From Paenibacillus flagellatus (GTDB lineage Bacteria > Bacillota > Bacilli > Paenibacillales > NBRC-103111), in assembly GCF_003217775.1 (NCBI RefSeq), contig NZ_QJVJ01000010.1, positions 186,001-250,000 on the forward strand: a stretch of 64,000 nucleotides of DNA, written 5' to 3'. The position numbers and the translations under genes were made by a program. Below are positions 52,205 to 62,803 of this stretch, piece after piece. The notes beneath the pieces are model-generated. The model did no database searches. It saw nothing but the letters and a program-made list of their open reading frames with translations, and was not told the DNA's origin. The stretch's first letter is position 1; each line of letters opens with the position of its first letter.

Positions 52205-53500
52205 ATGAAAGCAACTTGGGAAAAAATAGAGAAGAACAAAGTCGTTCTTAACGTGGAAGTCGAAGCGGAGCAAGTCGCTTCCGCCCTGGATCGGGCGTTC
52301 AAGAAAGTCGCCGCGAAGGCGAACATTCCGGGATTCCGCAAAGGCAAAGTGCCTCGGCAAATTTTCGAAGCGCGCTTCGGCGTCGAAAGCTTGTATCAAG
52401 ACGCGTTGGATATTCTTCTCCCCGAGTCGTACGTGAAAGCGGTCGAGCAATCCGACATCGAGCCGGTCGACCGTCCGGACGTCGAAATCGAGCAATTCGG
52501 CAAAGGACAAGCCCTGATCTTCAAGGCGACCGTCATCGTCAAGCCGGAAGTGCAGCTCGGCGAGTATAAAGGTCTCGAAATTCCGAAGAAGGACGCGACC
52601 GTAACCGAGGAAGAAATCGCCGAGGAGCTGAAGCGTCTGCAGCAGCGCCACGCCGAGCTCGTCGTTCTGGAGGAAGGAACGGCCGAGCAGGGCGACGTAG
52701 CGGTTATCGACTTCGAAGGGTTCGTCGACGGCGTCGCTTTCGAAGGCGGTAAGTCGGAGAAATATTCGCTTGAGCTCGGCTCCGGCAGCTTCATCCCGGG
52801 CTTCGAGGATCAAATCGTCGGCATGTCCAAAGGCGAAGCGAAGGACATCGAAGTCACGTTCCCGGAAGAGTACCATTCCGAAGAGCTGAAAGGCAAGCCG
52901 GCCGTATTCAAGGTCGTCCTGCAGGACATCAAGCGCAAAAACTTGCCGGAGCTTGACGACGAGTTCGCGAAGGACGTCAGCGAGTTCGATACGCTCGAGG
53001 AGTTCAAGCAGGACATCGCGAAGCGCCTGCAAGAGCGCAAGGAAAAGTCGAACGAGCAGGAGCGCGAGAAAGCGGCGGTCGAGAAAGCGGCGGCCAACGC
53101 GGAAGTGGACATTCCGGACGCGATGGTGACCACGGAAGTGGATCAGATGTACCGCGAGTTCGCGAACCGTCTCCAAATGCAAGGCATGGACATCGAGATG
53201 TACTTGAAGTTCTCCGGTCAGGACGAAGCGACCGTTCGCCAGCAAATGCGCACGGACGCCGAAAGACGGGTTCGCAACAACCTCGTCGTCGAAGCGATCG
53301 CGAAAGCGGAGAACATCTCGGCCTCGGAAGAAGAAATCAACGCGGAGCTTGAGCGTCTTGCGGGCCAATACCAAAGAACGACCGACGAAATTCGGCAAAT
53401 ATTGGGCGCGAACGGCAATCTCGATACGCTGCAGCACGATTTGACCGTGAAAAAGACGATCGATTTCCTCGTCGAACACAGCAAAGAAGCTGCCGAGTAA
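52205..53500 (+). CDS. tig: trigger factor
   Basis: This ribosome-bound chaperone and peptidyl-prolyl isomerase has 431 aa, as usual. The N-terminal ribosome-binding domain has the GFRKGKVPR signature (about 42-50). An FKBP-type PPIase domain spans about 155-245 (GDVAVIDFEGFVDGVAFEGG), and the helical C-domain has a long charged helix (KRLQERKEKSNEQEREKAAVEKA). GGAGGGG precedes the ATG. It has its own promoter and a terminator, ahead of clpP. Confidence 0.97.
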   Translation: MKATWEKIEKNKVVLNVEVEAEQVASALDRAFKKVAAKANIPGFRKGKVPRQIFEARFGVESLYQDALDILLPESYVKAVEQSDIEPVDRPDVEIEQFGKGQALIFKATVIVKPEVQLGEYKGLEIPKKDATVTEEEIAEELKRLQQRHAELVVLEEGTAEQGDVAVIDFEGFVDGVAFEGGKSEKYSLELGSGSFIPGFEDQIVGMSKGEAKDIEVTFPEEYHSEELKGKPAVFKVVLQDIKRKNLPELDDEFAKDVSEFDTLEEFKQDIAKRLQERKEKSNEQEREKAAVEKAAANAEVDIPDAMVTTEVDQMYREFANRLQMQGMDIEMYLKFSGQDEATVRQQMRTDAERRVRNNLVVEAIAKAENISASEEEINAELERLAGQYQRTTDEIRQILGANGNLDTLQHDLTVKKTIDFLVEHSKEAAE

Positions 53501-53525
53501 TCGGAAAACCGGTTCGTTCATACGA

Positions 53526-53562
53526 GAAGGCACGTTTGCACCTAAGCGTGCCTTTCGTTTAC
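53526..53562 (+). terminator. intrinsic terminator after tig
   Basis: GAAGGCACG (53526-53534) pairs with CGTGCCTTTC (53547-53556), followed by GTTTACC. The T run is modest. Confidence 0.65.
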
Positions 53563-53641
53563 CCTTTGAGCCGGGCGCATCGTTCGGGAGGCGCCTACAT
53601 AAATTGGGAAATGGCGGATCCATTCGTTCCCAAGTCCAAAA

Positions 53642-53670
53642 ATGACATTGCTCCGCAAACGTGGTAAAAT
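53642..53670 (+). promoter_or_regulatory. promoter of clpP-clpX
   Basis: ATGACA (53642-53647), a 17-base spacer and TAAAAT (53665-53670) with a TGG extended -10. No CtsR heptad repeat (GGTCAAA-N3-GGTCAAA) is visible, unlike most Bacillota clpP genes. Confidence 0.6.
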
Positions 53671-53702
53671 GAATTGAGCTTACAAAGAAATGAGGTAACG
53701 AT

Positions 53703-54293
53703 ATGGGCCTGATACCTATGGTGGTCGAGCAGGAAGCGCGCGGCGAGCGTTCGTACGACATCTATTCGCGTCTGCTGAAGGACCGCATTATTTTCTTGGG
53801 CAGCGCGATCGACGACGACGTCGCGAACCTGATTATCGCGCAGCTTCTGTTTCTGGCCGCCCAAGATTCCGAGAAAGACATCAGCCTGTATATCAATTCG
53901 CCCGGGGGCTCGGTTACGGCAGGCTTGGGCATTTACGATACGATCCAATACATCAAGCCTGACGTTTCCACGATTTGCGTCGGCATGGCCGCGAGCATGG
54001 GCTCGCTGCTGTTGACCGCCGGCGCGAAGGGCAAGCGTTTCGCCCTCCCGAACAGCGAAGTGATGATTCACCAGCCGCTGGGCGGCGTCCGGGGACAGGC
54101 GGCGGATATTAAAATCCATGCCGACTGGATCTTGAAGACGAAGCACAAGCTGAACGAGATTTACGTGCACCACACCGGCCAGCCGTACGACAAAATCGAA
54201 CGCGATACCGACCGGGATAATTTCATGAGCGCCGAACAGGCCGTGGAATATGGGCTGATTGATAAAGTGATCACTCATATCAACCAACAATAG
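53703..54293 (+). CDS. clpP: ATP-dependent Clp protease proteolytic subunit
   Basis: The 196-aa serine protease forms the 14-mer barrel that degrades proteins fed by ClpX or ClpC. Catalytic Ser98 ([10 protein letters not shown]), His123 (VMIHQPLGG) and Asp172 (RDTDRDNF) are all at the standard positions. It lies 11 bases before clpX, so the two are co-transcribed, an arrangement like that of proteobacteria rather than Bacillus subtilis, where clpP stands alone. Confidence 0.97.
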   Translation: MGLIPMVVEQEARGERSYDIYSRLLKDRIIFLGSAIDDDVANLIIAQLLFLAAQDSEKDISLYINSPGGSVTAGLGIYDTIQYIKPDVSTICVGMAASMGSLLLTAGAKGKRFALPNSEVMIHQPLGGVRGQAADIKIHADWILKTKHKLNEIYVHHTGQPYDKIERDTDRDNFMSAEQAVEYGLIDKVITHINQQ

Positions 54294-54304
54294 GAGGTGA
54301 TCCT

Positions 54305-55576
54305 ATGTTCAAGTTCAACGACGAAAAAGGACAGCTGAAATGCTCGTTCTGCGGCAAATCCCAAGACCAGGTGCGCAAGCTCGTAGCCGGTCCGGGCGTT
54401 TACATTTGCGACGAATGCATCGAGCTTTGCACCGAAATCGTTGAAGAAGAGCTGGGCAGCGAAGAAGAGCTGGAGCTGAAAGACGTTCCGAAGCCGAAGG
54501 ACATCCGCACCATTCTCGATCAGTACGTCATCGGCCAGGAGCAAGCCAAAAAGTCGCTTTCCGTAGCGGTGTACAACCACTACAAACGGATCAACTCCCA
54601 AAGCAAGCTGGAAGACGTCGAGCTGCAAAAGAGCAACATCGTCCTGATCGGTCCGACCGGCAGCGGCAAAACGTTGCTTGCGCAAACGCTCGCCAAAATA
54701 TTGAACGTGCCGTTCGCCATCGCGGACGCCACCTCGCTCACGGAAGCCGGCTACGTCGGCGAAGACGTGGAGAATATTTTGCTGAAGCTGATCCAGGCGG
54801 CCGACTACGACGTCGAGAAAGCCGAAAAAGGGATCATCTACATCGACGAAATCGACAAAGTGGCGCGCAAGTCCGAAAATCCTTCGATCACCCGCGACGT
54901 ATCGGGCGAAGGGGTTCAGCAGGCGCTCCTCAAAATATTGGAAGGTACGGTTGCGTCCGTTCCTCCGCAAGGCGGCCGGAAGCACCCGCACCAAGAATTC
55001 ATCCAGATCGATACGACGAACATCCTGTTCATTTGCGGCGGGGCGTTCGACGGCATCGAGCAAATCATCAAGCGCCGGATCGGCAAAAAGGTGATCGGCT
55101 TCAGCACCGAAGGCCACAAAACCGATCTGAAGCCGGGCGAATATTTGTCGCTCGTCCTGCCGGAAGATTTGCTCAAATTCGGTCTCATTCCGGAGTTCGT
55201 CGGCCGTCTGCCGGTCATCTCCACGCTCGAGCCGCTCGACGAGCCGGCGCTCGTGCGCATCTTGACCGAGCCGAAAAACGCGCTCGTGAAGCAGTACCAA
55301 AAGCTGCTGGAGATGGATAACGTCTCGCTCGAGTTTACGCCGGAAGCGCTCGACGCCATCGCGAAAGAAGCGATCAAGCGCAACACGGGAGCCCGCGGAT
55401 TGCGCGCCATCATCGAAGGGATCATGCTCGACGTCATGTTCGAGGTCCCGTCCCGCGACGACGTCATCAACTGCGTCGTTACGAAGGAAGTCGTGATGGA
55501 CAAAATTACGCCGGAGCTGAAAACGAAGGACGGCAAGTCCGTCCCGGCCAAGAGCAAAAAAGAAGAAAGCGCGTAA
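54305..55576 (+). CDS. clpX: ATP-dependent Clp protease ATP-binding subunit ClpX
   Basis: The 423-aa AAA+ unfoldase has an N-terminal zinc-binding domain with C-x2-C pairs ([15 protein letters not shown]). Walker A is GPTGSGKT (about 115-122) and Walker B is IIYIDEIDK. It also has the [24 protein letters not shown] segment and the IGF pocket loop [10 protein letters not shown] that docks on ClpP. AGGAGGTGATCCT precedes the ATG. It is the second gene of clpPX. Confidence 0.97.
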   Translation: MFKFNDEKGQLKCSFCGKSQDQVRKLVAGPGVYICDECIELCTEIVEEELGSEEELELKDVPKPKDIRTILDQYVIGQEQAKKSLSVAVYNHYKRINSQSKLEDVELQKSNIVLIGPTGSGKTLLAQTLAKILNVPFAIADATSLTEAGYVGEDVENILLKLIQAADYDVEKAEKGIIYIDEIDKVARKSENPSITRDVSGEGVQQALLKILEGTVASVPPQGGRKHPHQEFIQIDTTNILFICGGAFDGIEQIIKRRIGKKVIGFSTEGHKTDLKPGEYLSLVLPEDLLKFGLIPEFVGRLPVISTLEPLDEPALVRILTEPKNALVKQYQKLLEMDNVSLEFTPEALDAIAKEAIKRNTGARGLRAIIEGIMLDVMFEVPSRDDVINCVVTKEVVMDKITPELKTKDGKSVPAKSKKEESA

Positions 55577-55681
55577 CGCGCCCGAATCTATATATTGCCG
55601 ATCCGTCCTCCAATCCGCCCGCAGCCCTTATCCGGCCCGGACCGGAGCGGAGGACGTTTGGCATCCATGGGAGAGTCGGTC

Positions 55682-56779
55682 ATGTTCCATCGTACCCAAA
55701 CGAGACCCGTCCGCGTCGGCAACTTGACGATCGGCGGCAGCAACGAAGTGATCATGCAGAGCATGTGTACGACGAAGACGGCGGATGTCAAGGCGACGGT
55801 AGCCGAAATTCTCCGGCTGGAGGAAGCCGGCTGCCAAATCGTGCGCGTCACCGTCAACAACAAGGAAGCGGCGGAAGCGATCAAGGAGATCAAAAAACAG
55901 ATTCATATTCCGCTCGTGGCGGACATCCACTTCGACCATCGATTGGCGTTGGCGGCGATCGCCAACGGCATCGACAAGGTGCGGATCAATCCGGGCAACA
56001 TCGGCCGGCGGGAAAAGGTGGAGGAAGTCGTCAAAGCGTGCAAGGAAAGGGGCATTCCGATCCGGATCGGGGTTAACGCCGGTTCGCTGGAGAAGCACCT
56101 GCTGGACAAGTACGGCTACCCGACGCCCGAGGCGATGGTGGAGAGCGCCTTGTTCCATATCGGCATTCTCGAGGAGCTCGATTTCCACGACATCATCGTA
56201 TCGCTGAAGGCGTCCGACGTGCCGATGGCGATCGCCGCTTATACGCAGGCGGCCGCGAAGTTCAATTACCCGCTCCATCTCGGCATCACCGAGGCGGGGA
56301 CGCTGTTCTCGGGAACGGTGAAGAGCGCGGCCGGCCTCGGCACGCTGCTTCATCTCGGCATCGGCTCGACGATCCGCATCAGCCTGAGCGCGGATCCGGT
56401 CGAGGAAATCAAGGTCGCCCGCGAGCTGCTGAAGACGTTCGGGCTCATTACGAACGCGGCGACGCTCGTCTCGTGTCCGACGTGCGGCCGTCTCGACATC
56501 GACCTGTTCTCGGTGGCGAACGAAGTGGAGCAGTACATCGAGAAGCTGAAGGTGCCGATCAAAGTATCGGTGCTCGGCTGTGCCGTCAACGGCCCCGGGG
56601 AAGCGCGGGAGGCCGATATCGGCATCGCCGGCGCCCGCGGCGAAGGGATGCTGTTCCGCTATGGGGAAATGATCCGTAAGGTGCCGGAAGCCGAGCTTGT
56701 CAGCGAGCTGAAAAAAGAAATCGACCACATCGTGGCCGAGTTCGAACGGACCGGATCGATTCCGGGCCGGCGCCATTAA
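55682..56779 (+). CDS. ispG: 4-hydroxy-3-methylbut-2-enyl diphosphate synthase (IspG/GcpE)
   Basis: This 4Fe-4S enzyme of the MEP isoprenoid pathway has 365 aa. [30 protein letters not shown] opens it. The cluster ligands are the Cys pair in [13 protein letters not shown] and the Cys in [11 protein letters not shown], with a late Glu completing the site. Start ATG 55682 has GGGAGAG upstream; ATG 55667 with GGAGG is an alternative that adds five residues. Its placement between clpX and lonB differs from Bacillus. It converges on the next gene with an 11-base gap. Confidence 0.95.
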   Translation: MFHRTQTRPVRVGNLTIGGSNEVIMQSMCTTKTADVKATVAEILRLEEAGCQIVRVTVNNKEAAEAIKEIKKQIHIPLVADIHFDHRLALAAIANGIDKVRINPGNIGRREKVEEVVKACKERGIPIRIGVNAGSLEKHLLDKYGYPTPEAMVESALFHIGILEELDFHDIIVSLKASDVPMAIAAYTQAAAKFNYPLHLGITEAGTLFSGTVKSAAGLGTLLHLGIGSTIRISLSADPVEEIKVARELLKTFGLITNAATLVSCPTCGRLDIDLFSVANEVEQYIEKLKVPIKVSVLGCAVNGPGEAREADIGIAGARGEGMLFRYGEMIRKVPEAELVSELKKEIDHIVAEFERTGSIPGRRH

Positions 56780-56790
56780 GAGCCGGCCAA

Positions 56791-57513
56791 TCAAGGATAG
56801 ACGTGAAAGACGTGCAAATAGTCGAAAATGGCGGAGGCGAGAGCCTCCGTTATTTGCGTTTGCCCGTCGCGTCCGGTCAGCATCGCCCGGTCGGCCGGAT
56901 TGCTGATATACCCCATCTCCACGATCACCGCCGGCGTCGGCGACCGCTTCAGCAAATAAAACGTTTTGCCTGCATAAGGCAAGCTGGAGGTGCCGTACAG
57001 CGCATTGAGCCGATCGGCGAACAGATGCGCCGCGATATAGCTGGGCTGGTTGAATTGGTACAGCACGCCGGGACCGCGCTGGGACGGCTTGGCCGCCCAA
57101 TTGATATGGAGACTGACCGTCAGCTTCGGCTTAAGCGCCTCGATCAGCAGCTTCCGCTGCGCCAGGTCGCGAAGATGACGCGAGCGCGTACCGAGCCATT
57201 CGTTGTCGTCGCTCGGAGCGTAGTCCTTCGCCCGGTTAAGGGCGGTACGAATTCCCGCCTCCCGCAGACGGTCGTACAGTCGGAGGCCCATCGCCAAATT
57301 GATGTCTTTTTCCAACAGGTCGCCGTAAGACGTGCCGCCGTCGACGCCGCCGTGACCGACATCGATCAGCACGTCCACGCCGGAGATCGCCGAAGGCGGC
57401 TGCGGCGGCAGGCGAGGCTCCGCCGCTCCGACCGTTCCGACTCCCATCATCAACACACTCAACACGCACAAAACCGACACGATCCCGCGAATGCCCCATA
57501 TCGAATTTCGCAT
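56791..57513 (-). CDS. secreted N-acetylmuramoyl-L-alanine amidase, CwlD-like
   Basis: The 240-aa Amidase_3 enzyme has a signal peptide (about 1-30). Zinc ligands are His in IDVGHGGVDGG, Glu in LLEKDINLAM and His in SLHINWAA, with catalytic Glu in VIVEMGYISNP. The size and layout match CwlD, the sporulation amidase that starts muramic-lactam formation in cortex, but the sequence between motifs differs, so CwlD identity is only possible. Start at 57513 has GAGGGA upstream. It stands alone on the minus strand within the plus-strand protease region. Confidence 0.8.
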   Translation of the reverse strand: MRNSIWGIRGIVSVLCVLSVLMMGVGTVGAAEPRLPPQPPSAISGVDVLIDVGHGGVDGGTSYGDLLEKDINLAMGLRLYDRLREAGIRTALNRAKDYAPSDDNEWLGTRSRHLRDLAQRKLLIEALKPKLTVSLHINWAAKPSQRGPGVLYQFNQPSYIAAHLFADRLNALYGTSSLPYAGKTFYLLKRSPTPAVIVEMGYISNPADRAMLTGRDGQTQITEALASAIFDYLHVFHVYP

Positions 57514-57586
57514 CTTGACGATCCCTCGTTCCGTTTGTATTGCCGATAATCCATAGCGTGGCTCAAACATTTTCTTCCCATTCGCC

Positions 57587-57615
57587 GATTAACGGGTTAC
57601 GAGCAGGGGAATACT
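57587..57615 (+). promoter_or_regulatory. candidate forespore (sigma-F/G-type) promoter of lonB
   Basis: GGGAATACT (57607-57615) fits the sigma-F -10 pattern GGNNANANT, with a weak -35-like GATTA (57587-57591) 15 bases upstream. lonB is forespore-expressed under sigma-F in Bacillus subtilis, so the match is plausible. Confidence 0.4.
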
Positions 57616-57668
57616 ACCAGTAGAAAGGCGGAAAACGTAAAAGGGTTTCGCGAAGGAGGAACGTTTCG

Positions 57669-59372
57669 ATGAGCTTAAGCATCATCCTCATGATCATTCA
57701 GGTGTTTTTCGCCATCGTGATCGGGTTATATTTCTGGAATTTGCTGCGCAACCAGCAGACGAACCGGACCGCGGTGGACCGCGAATCGCGCAAGGAAATG
57801 GACAAGCTGCGCAAGCTGCGCTCCGTGTCGCTGACGAAGCCGCTCGCGGAGAAGACGCGGCCGACGACGATGGGCGACATTATCGGGCAGAAGGAAGGGC
57901 TGCGCGCGCTGAAGGCGGCCTTGTGCGGCCAAAACCCGCAGCACGTCATCATCTACGGTCCGCCCGGCGTCGGAAAGACGGCGGCCGCCCGCGTCGTGCT
58001 CGAGGAGGCGAAGAAAAATTCGGCTTCCCCGTTCCGGTTCGACGCCAAATTCGTCGAGATGGACGCCACGACGGCGCGGTTCGACGAGCGGGGCATCGCC
58101 GATCCGCTGATCGGCTCCGTGCACGATCCGATCTACCAGGGCGCCGGCGCGATGGGCGTGGCGGGCATTCCGCAGCCGAAGGCGGGAGCCGTGACGAAGG
58201 CCCACGGCGGCATGCTGTTTATCGACGAGATCGGTGAATTGCATCCGATCCAAATGAATAAATTATTAAAAGTGCTCGAGGACCGGAAGGTGTTTCTGGA
58301 GAGCGCGTATTACAACTCCGAGGATACGAACATTCCGGGGTACATTCACGATATTTTCCAAAACGGGCTGCCTGCCGACTTTCGCCTGGTCGGGGCGACG
58401 ACGCGGACGCCGCAGGAAATTCCTCCCGCGATCCGTTCGCGTTGCATGGAAATTTTTTTCCGTCCGCTCCTTCCCGACGAAATCGGCCAGATCGCACGCA
58501 ACGCGGCCTATAAAATCGGGCTGAAGGATACGCCCGCCGCGATCGAGGTCGTGCAAAAATACGCGACGAACGGACGCGAGGCGGTCAACATCATCCAGCT
58601 TGCCGCAGGCATCGCCATGACCGAGCAGCGGAGCGAGCTGACGGCCGCCGACGTCGAATGGGTCGTCAACAGCAGCCAGCTGACGCCGCGCCCGGAGAAG
58701 AAAGTGCCGGCCGAGCCGCAGATCGGCTTCGTGAACGGACTGGCCGTATACGGACCGAACATGGGCACGCTGCTCGAAATCGAAGTGACGGCGATTCCGG
58801 CCTCCGTCCCGCAAGGCGGATCGTTCACGATTACCGGCGTCGTCGACGAGGAGGAGATGGGCGGCGGTTCGAAGACGCTTCGCCGCAAAAGCATGGCGCG
58901 CGGCTCGATCGAAAACGTGCTGACCGTTCTCCGCCGGCTCGGGATGAGCCCGTACGATTACGATCTGCATATCAACTTCCCGGGCGGCATTCCGATCGAC
59001 GGGCCTTCGGCGGGCGTCTCGATGGCGACCGCGATCGCTTCCGCCATTCGCCGCATTCCGATCGACAATAAGATCGCGATGACCGGCGAGGTGAGCATTC
59101 ACGGCAAGGTGAAGCCGGTCGGCGGCGTCGTGGCGAAGGTCGAGGCGGCGTTCCAGGCCGGAGCGACCCGCGTCGTCATTCCGAAAGAAAACTGGCAGGA
59201 AATATTCGCCGGGCTGAACGGCGTCCAAGTCATTCCCGTCGACACGGTCGAGGAAGTGCTGCAGCACGCGCTCGGATTGCGCGTCGAAGAAGCGTCGTTC
59301 GGGGTGGCGAACGGCGCCGACGTGCTCGTCGCCTCGCCGCTGCCTTACCTGCAGGCGCGCTCCGAAGGCTGA
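57669..59372 (+). CDS. lonB: ATP-dependent protease LonB
   Basis: The 567-aa membrane-anchored Lon-type protease is linked to the forespore. The N-terminal TM helix (about 4-24) is followed by an AAA+ domain with Walker [13 protein letters not shown] (about 95-106) and Walker B MLFIDEIGEL. A Lon proteolytic domain at the C-terminus has catalytic Ser in DGPSAGVSM and Lys in the KVKPVGGVVAKVEAA region. It lacks the N-terminal LonA domain. An RBS GAAGGAGG lies before the ATG. lonA follows with a 176-base gap and its own promoter. Confidence 0.95.
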   Translation: MSLSIILMIIQVFFAIVIGLYFWNLLRNQQTNRTAVDRESRKEMDKLRKLRSVSLTKPLAEKTRPTTMGDIIGQKEGLRALKAALCGQNPQHVIIYGPPGVGKTAAARVVLEEAKKNSASPFRFDAKFVEMDATTARFDERGIADPLIGSVHDPIYQGAGAMGVAGIPQPKAGAVTKAHGGMLFIDEIGELHPIQMNKLLKVLEDRKVFLESAYYNSEDTNIPGYIHDIFQNGLPADFRLVGATTRTPQEIPPAIRSRCMEIFFRPLLPDEIGQIARNAAYKIGLKDTPAAIEVVQKYATNGREAVNIIQLAAGIAMTEQRSELTAADVEWVVNSSQLTPRPEKKVPAEPQIGFVNGLAVYGPNMGTLLEIEVTAIPASVPQGGSFTITGVVDEEEMGGGSKTLRRKSMARGSIENVLTVLRRLGMSPYDYDLHINFPGGIPIDGPSAGVSMATAIASAIRRIPIDNKIAMTGEVSIHGKVKPVGGVVAKVEAAFQAGATRVVIPKENWQEIFAGLNGVQVIPVDTVEEVLQHALGLRVEEASFGVANGADVLVASPLPYLQARSEG

Positions 59373-59459
59373 AATAACGGATACGGACGCCGCGTCCTTC
59401 CGCTTTATACGTTTGCCGTTCCCCGGTTTCCGCCAGAACGTCGGCCGGGGAGCGGCAAA

Positions 59460-59489
59460 TTGGTGTTTTAACCGCAGTTTTGATAAAAT
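59460..59489 (+). promoter_or_regulatory. promoter of lonA
   Basis: TTGGTG (59460-59465), an 18-base spacer and TAAAAT (59484-59489). Confidence 0.55.
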
Positions 59490-59512
59490 GATGCTTACAC
59501 TGGTTTGATGAC

Positions 59513-59532
59513 AACTTTGTGAACGCAAAGTT
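59513..59532. promoter_or_regulatory. inverted repeat in the lonA leader
   Basis: AACTTTG-TGAACG-CAAAGTT is a 7-bp perfect inverted repeat that ends two bases before the AGGAGG site. It lies downstream of the promoter, so it could be an operator or an RNA hairpin that affects ribosome access. It is not a CIRCE or CtsR site. Confidence 0.5.
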
Positions 59533-59548
59533 CAGGAGGTGCAGGAGC

Positions 59549-61885
59549 ATGGGACCGAACAAACCGAAAGTGCGCCGCTTGCCTCTACTTCCGCTGCGGG
59601 GGCTGCTTGTATACCCGAGCATGGTGCTTCATCTGGACGTAGGCCGTGAAAAATCGGTCAAAGCGCTGGAGCAGGCGATGGTTGACGATAGCATGATTCT
59701 CCTCTGTTCGCAATCGGAGGTTAATATCGAAGAGCCGCAGAAGGACGATATTTATTTGATCGGCACGATTTCCAAAGTGCGGCAAATGCTCAAGCTGCCG
59801 AACGGAACGATCCGCGTTCTCGTCGAAGGGATCGTCCGGGCCGAAATCGTCGAATACGTGGCGAACACCGATTATTACGAAGTGACGGTGAAGGAGCTGC
59901 CGGAGCAGGAGACGACCGATTCGGAAATCGACGCGCTCATGCGCACCGTGCTCAGCCAGTTCGAGCATTACATCAACTTGTCGAAAAAGGTGACGCCCGA
60001 AACGCTCGCCGCCGTATCCGACATCGACGAGCCGGGCCGTCTGGCCGACGTCATTACGAGCCACCTGTCGCTCAAAATCAAAGACAAGCAAGAAATTCTC
60101 GAAACGGTCGAGGTGCGCGAGCGGCTCGAGAAGCTGCTCGGGTTTTTGAACAACGAACGGGAAGTGCTCGAGCTCGAACGCAAAATCAACCAGCGCGTCA
60201 AGAAGCAGATGGAAAAGACGCAGAAGGAATATTACTTGCGCGAGCAAATGAAGGCGATCCAGAAGGAGCTCGGCGAGAAGGAAGGCCGCGCGGGTGAGGC
60301 GGAGGAGCTTCGCTCCCAGCTGGAGGAAGCCGGGGTGCCGGACAAAGTGCGGGAGAAAATCGAGAAGGAGATCGACCGTCTCGAGAAAATGCCCGCGACG
60401 TCCGCCGAAGGCGCCGTCATCCGCAACTACGTCGACTGGCTGCTCGGCCTGCCGTGGTCGAAACGGACCGAGGACGATTTGGACATCAAGAAGGCCGAGC
60501 ATATTTTGAACGAGGACCATTACGGCTTGGATAAGCCGAAGGAGCGGGTGCTCGAATATTTGGCCGTCCAGCAGCTCGTGCAGAAGATGAAAGGGCCCAT
60601 TCTGTGCCTGGTCGGGCCGCCCGGAGTCGGCAAAACGTCGATCGCGCGATCGATCGCCCGTTCGCTCAACCGCAAATTTATCCGCATCTCGCTCGGCGGC
60701 GTCCGGGACGAAGCGGAAATTCGCGGCCATCGGCGCACGTACGTCGGAGCGATGCCGGGGCGCATTATCCAAGGGTTGAAAAACGCGGGAAGCAACAATC
60801 CGGTCATGCTGCTCGACGAGATCGACAAGATGGCGATGGATTTTCGCGGGGACCCCGCTTCGGCGCTGCTGGAAGTGCTGGATCCCGAGCAGAACAGCAC
60901 TTTTAGCGATCATTATATCGAGTTGCCCTTCGATCTGTCGAACGTCATGTTCGTGACGACGGCGAATGCGGTCCATAACATTCCGCGTCCGCTGCTAGAT
61001 CGGATGGAGATGCTGTACATTCCGGGGTATACGGAAATCGAGAAGCTGCAAATCGCGAAGCGTTATTTGCTGCCGAAGCAGATCAAGGACCACGGCTTGA
61101 CCGAGGAACAGCTGAAGACGGACGATGCGACGCTCATGAAGGTGATCCGGGAATATACCCGCGAAGCCGGCGTCCGCAACCTCGAGCAGCAGGTGGCGAG
61201 CTTGTGCCGCAAAACGGCGAAGGAGATCGTGTCGGGCGAGAAAGAAGCGATTGCGATCACCCCGGACAACTTGAAGGACTATCTCGGTCCGGCCAAGTTC
61301 CGCGTCAATTTGGCCGATCAGGAAGACCAGGTCGGCGCCGTCAACGGGCTCGCCTGGACCGAGGTGGGCGGCGATACGCTCGTCATCGAGGTGACCGTCA
61401 TGCCGGGCAGCGGCAAGCTGACGCTGACGGGGAAGCTCGGGGACGTCATGAAGGAGTCGGCGCAGGCCGCGTTCAGCTATACGCGGTCTCGGGCGGAGCA
61501 GCTTCATATTCCGCCGGATTTTCACGAGAAAAACGACATCCACGTCCATATCCCGGAAGGCGCCATTCCGAAGGACGGACCGTCCGCCGGCATTACGATG
61601 GCGACGGCGCTCATCTCCGCGCTGACGAACATTCCCGTCTCCAAGTCGGTCGCCATGACGGGAGAGATCACGCTGCGCGGGCGCGTGCTGCCGATCGGCG
61701 GGCTGAAGGAGAAGTCGCTCGCCGCGCACCGCGCGGGCGTCAAGACGATCCTCATGCCGAAAGACAACGAGAAGGATTTGCAGGACATTCCGGAAATCGT
61801 CCGCAGCGAGCTGACGTTCATTCCGGTGCACCATATGGATCAAGTGCTGGAGCATGCTCTCGTGCGGCCGGTCTCGATCGGGTAA
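59549..61885 (+). CDS. lonA: ATP-dependent protease LonA
   Basis: The 778-aa soluble Lon protease has an N-terminal substrate-binding domain (about 10-200; [16 protein letters not shown]) and a coiled helical stretch. An AAA+ domain has Walker [10 protein letters not shown] (about 355-363) and Walker [10 protein letters not shown]. The proteolytic domain has Ser in [11 protein letters not shown] and Lys in [14 protein letters not shown]. Start ATG 59549 has AGGAGG 9 bases upstream; an earlier ATG at 59519 lies in the inverted repeat. engB follows 18 bases after, as in Bacillus (lonA-ysxC). Confidence 0.97.
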   Translation: MGPNKPKVRRLPLLPLRGLLVYPSMVLHLDVGREKSVKALEQAMVDDSMILLCSQSEVNIEEPQKDDIYLIGTISKVRQMLKLPNGTIRVLVEGIVRAEIVEYVANTDYYEVTVKELPEQETTDSEIDALMRTVLSQFEHYINLSKKVTPETLAAVSDIDEPGRLADVITSHLSLKIKDKQEILETVEVRERLEKLLGFLNNEREVLELERKINQRVKKQMEKTQKEYYLREQMKAIQKELGEKEGRAGEAEELRSQLEEAGVPDKVREKIEKEIDRLEKMPATSAEGAVIRNYVDWLLGLPWSKRTEDDLDIKKAEHILNEDHYGLDKPKERVLEYLAVQQLVQKMKGPILCLVGPPGVGKTSIARSIARSLNRKFIRISLGGVRDEAEIRGHRRTYVGAMPGRIIQGLKNAGSNNPVMLLDEIDKMAMDFRGDPASALLEVLDPEQNSTFSDHYIELPFDLSNVMFVTTANAVHNIPRPLLDRMEMLYIPGYTEIEKLQIAKRYLLPKQIKDHGLTEEQLKTDDATLMKVIREYTREAGVRNLEQQVASLCRKTAKEIVSGEKEAIAITPDNLKDYLGPAKFRVNLADQEDQVGAVNGLAWTEVGGDTLVIEVTVMPGSGKLTLTGKLGDVMKESAQAAFSYTRSRAEQLHIPPDFHEKNDIHVHIPEGAIPKDGPSAGITMATALISALTNIPVSKSVAMTGEITLRGRVLPIGGLKEKSLAAHRAGVKTILMPKDNEKDLQDIPEIVRSELTFIPVHHMDQVLEHALVRPVSIG

Positions 61886-61903
61886 CGGGAGAGGGGAAAC
61901 CAG

Positions 61904-62539
61904 ATGCGCGTGACGCAAGCGGAATTCATAATCAGCGCGGTCGGGCCGGACCAATATCCGGCCGACGGTTTGCCGGAAATCGCGCTGGCCGGCCGTTCCA
62001 ACGTCGGCAAATCGTCGCTGATCAACAAGATGATCCAGCGCAAAAATTTGGCCAGAACGAGCTCGCAGCCCGGCAAAACGCAAACGTTGAACTATTATCG
62101 GATCAACGGCGAGCTTTATTTCGTCGATTTGCCCGGATACGGCTATGCGAAAGTGTCGAAGTCGCAGCGGGAGCAATGGGGGAAGTTTATCGAGAGTTAT
62201 TTGCTGAAGCGGGAGCTGCTGCGCGCGCTTCTGCTGCTCATCGATATCCGCCACCCCCCGACCCGCGACGACGTCGCCATGTACGACTGGCTCAGCCACT
62301 ACGGCATCCCGGTATGCATCGTGGCGACGAAGGCGGATAAAGTGCCCCGCGGCAAATGGCAGAAGCACGTCAAAGTGATCCGGGAAACGCTGTTCGTGCG
62401 GGGCGGCGACCCGATCGTCGTCTTCTCGTCGGAGACGGGCCAGGGCAAGGACGAATTGTGGAGCCTGATCCTGGAGCGGGCCGGCAAGAGCGCTCTTGCC
62501 GGAGAAGCGGCGCCGGAGGCGGCTTCCGAAGCGGACTGA
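61904..62539 (+). CDS. engB: ribosome biogenesis GTPase EngB (YsxC)
   Basis: The 211-aa essential GTPase acts in 50S subunit assembly. G1 is [14 protein letters not shown] (about 30-43), with [14 protein letters not shown] (G2), DLPGYG (G3) and TKAD (G4). GAGAGGGG precedes the ATG. Its stop codon sits inside the terminator stem. The C-terminus has a short Ala/Glu-rich extension. Order lonA-engB is conserved with Bacillus; hemA, which usually comes after, is not in the window. Confidence 0.96.
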   Translation: MRVTQAEFIISAVGPDQYPADGLPEIALAGRSNVGKSSLINKMIQRKNLARTSSQPGKTQTLNYYRINGELYFVDLPGYGYAKVSKSQREQWGKFIESYLLKRELLRALLLLIDIRHPPTRDDVAMYDWLSHYGIPVCIVATKADKVPRGKWQKHVKVIRETLFVRGGDPIVVFSSETGQGKDELWSLILERAGKSALAGEAAPEAASEAD

Positions 62540-62556
62540 ATCAGTCCGCTTTTTGC
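62529..62556 (+). terminator. intrinsic terminator of engB
   Basis: AAGCGGACTGA (62529-62539) pairs with TCAGTCCGCTT (62541-62551), followed by TTTG. It overlaps the last codons of engB. Confidence 0.85.
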
Positions 62557-62803
62557 CGTCTCGCGGATGCCGTTCCGAAACCGCTAAGTTGGGGAGGATA
62601 ACGGAGAGATCGATGGAACGGTTTCATTTCTCCGCGGATCGCAGCCGATTTTTCAGAATTTTGCTTGTTTTCAGCGAAAAAAAAGCAGGAATAATGACCG
62701 CCGATATAGTATAATTAATTAAGGTAAGTGGAAACGAATCCGGTCCGTTTCGGACGAAGCGGCGCGGGTTCACGGGTTTAAAAAATAGAATCGAGGGATT
62801 TTT

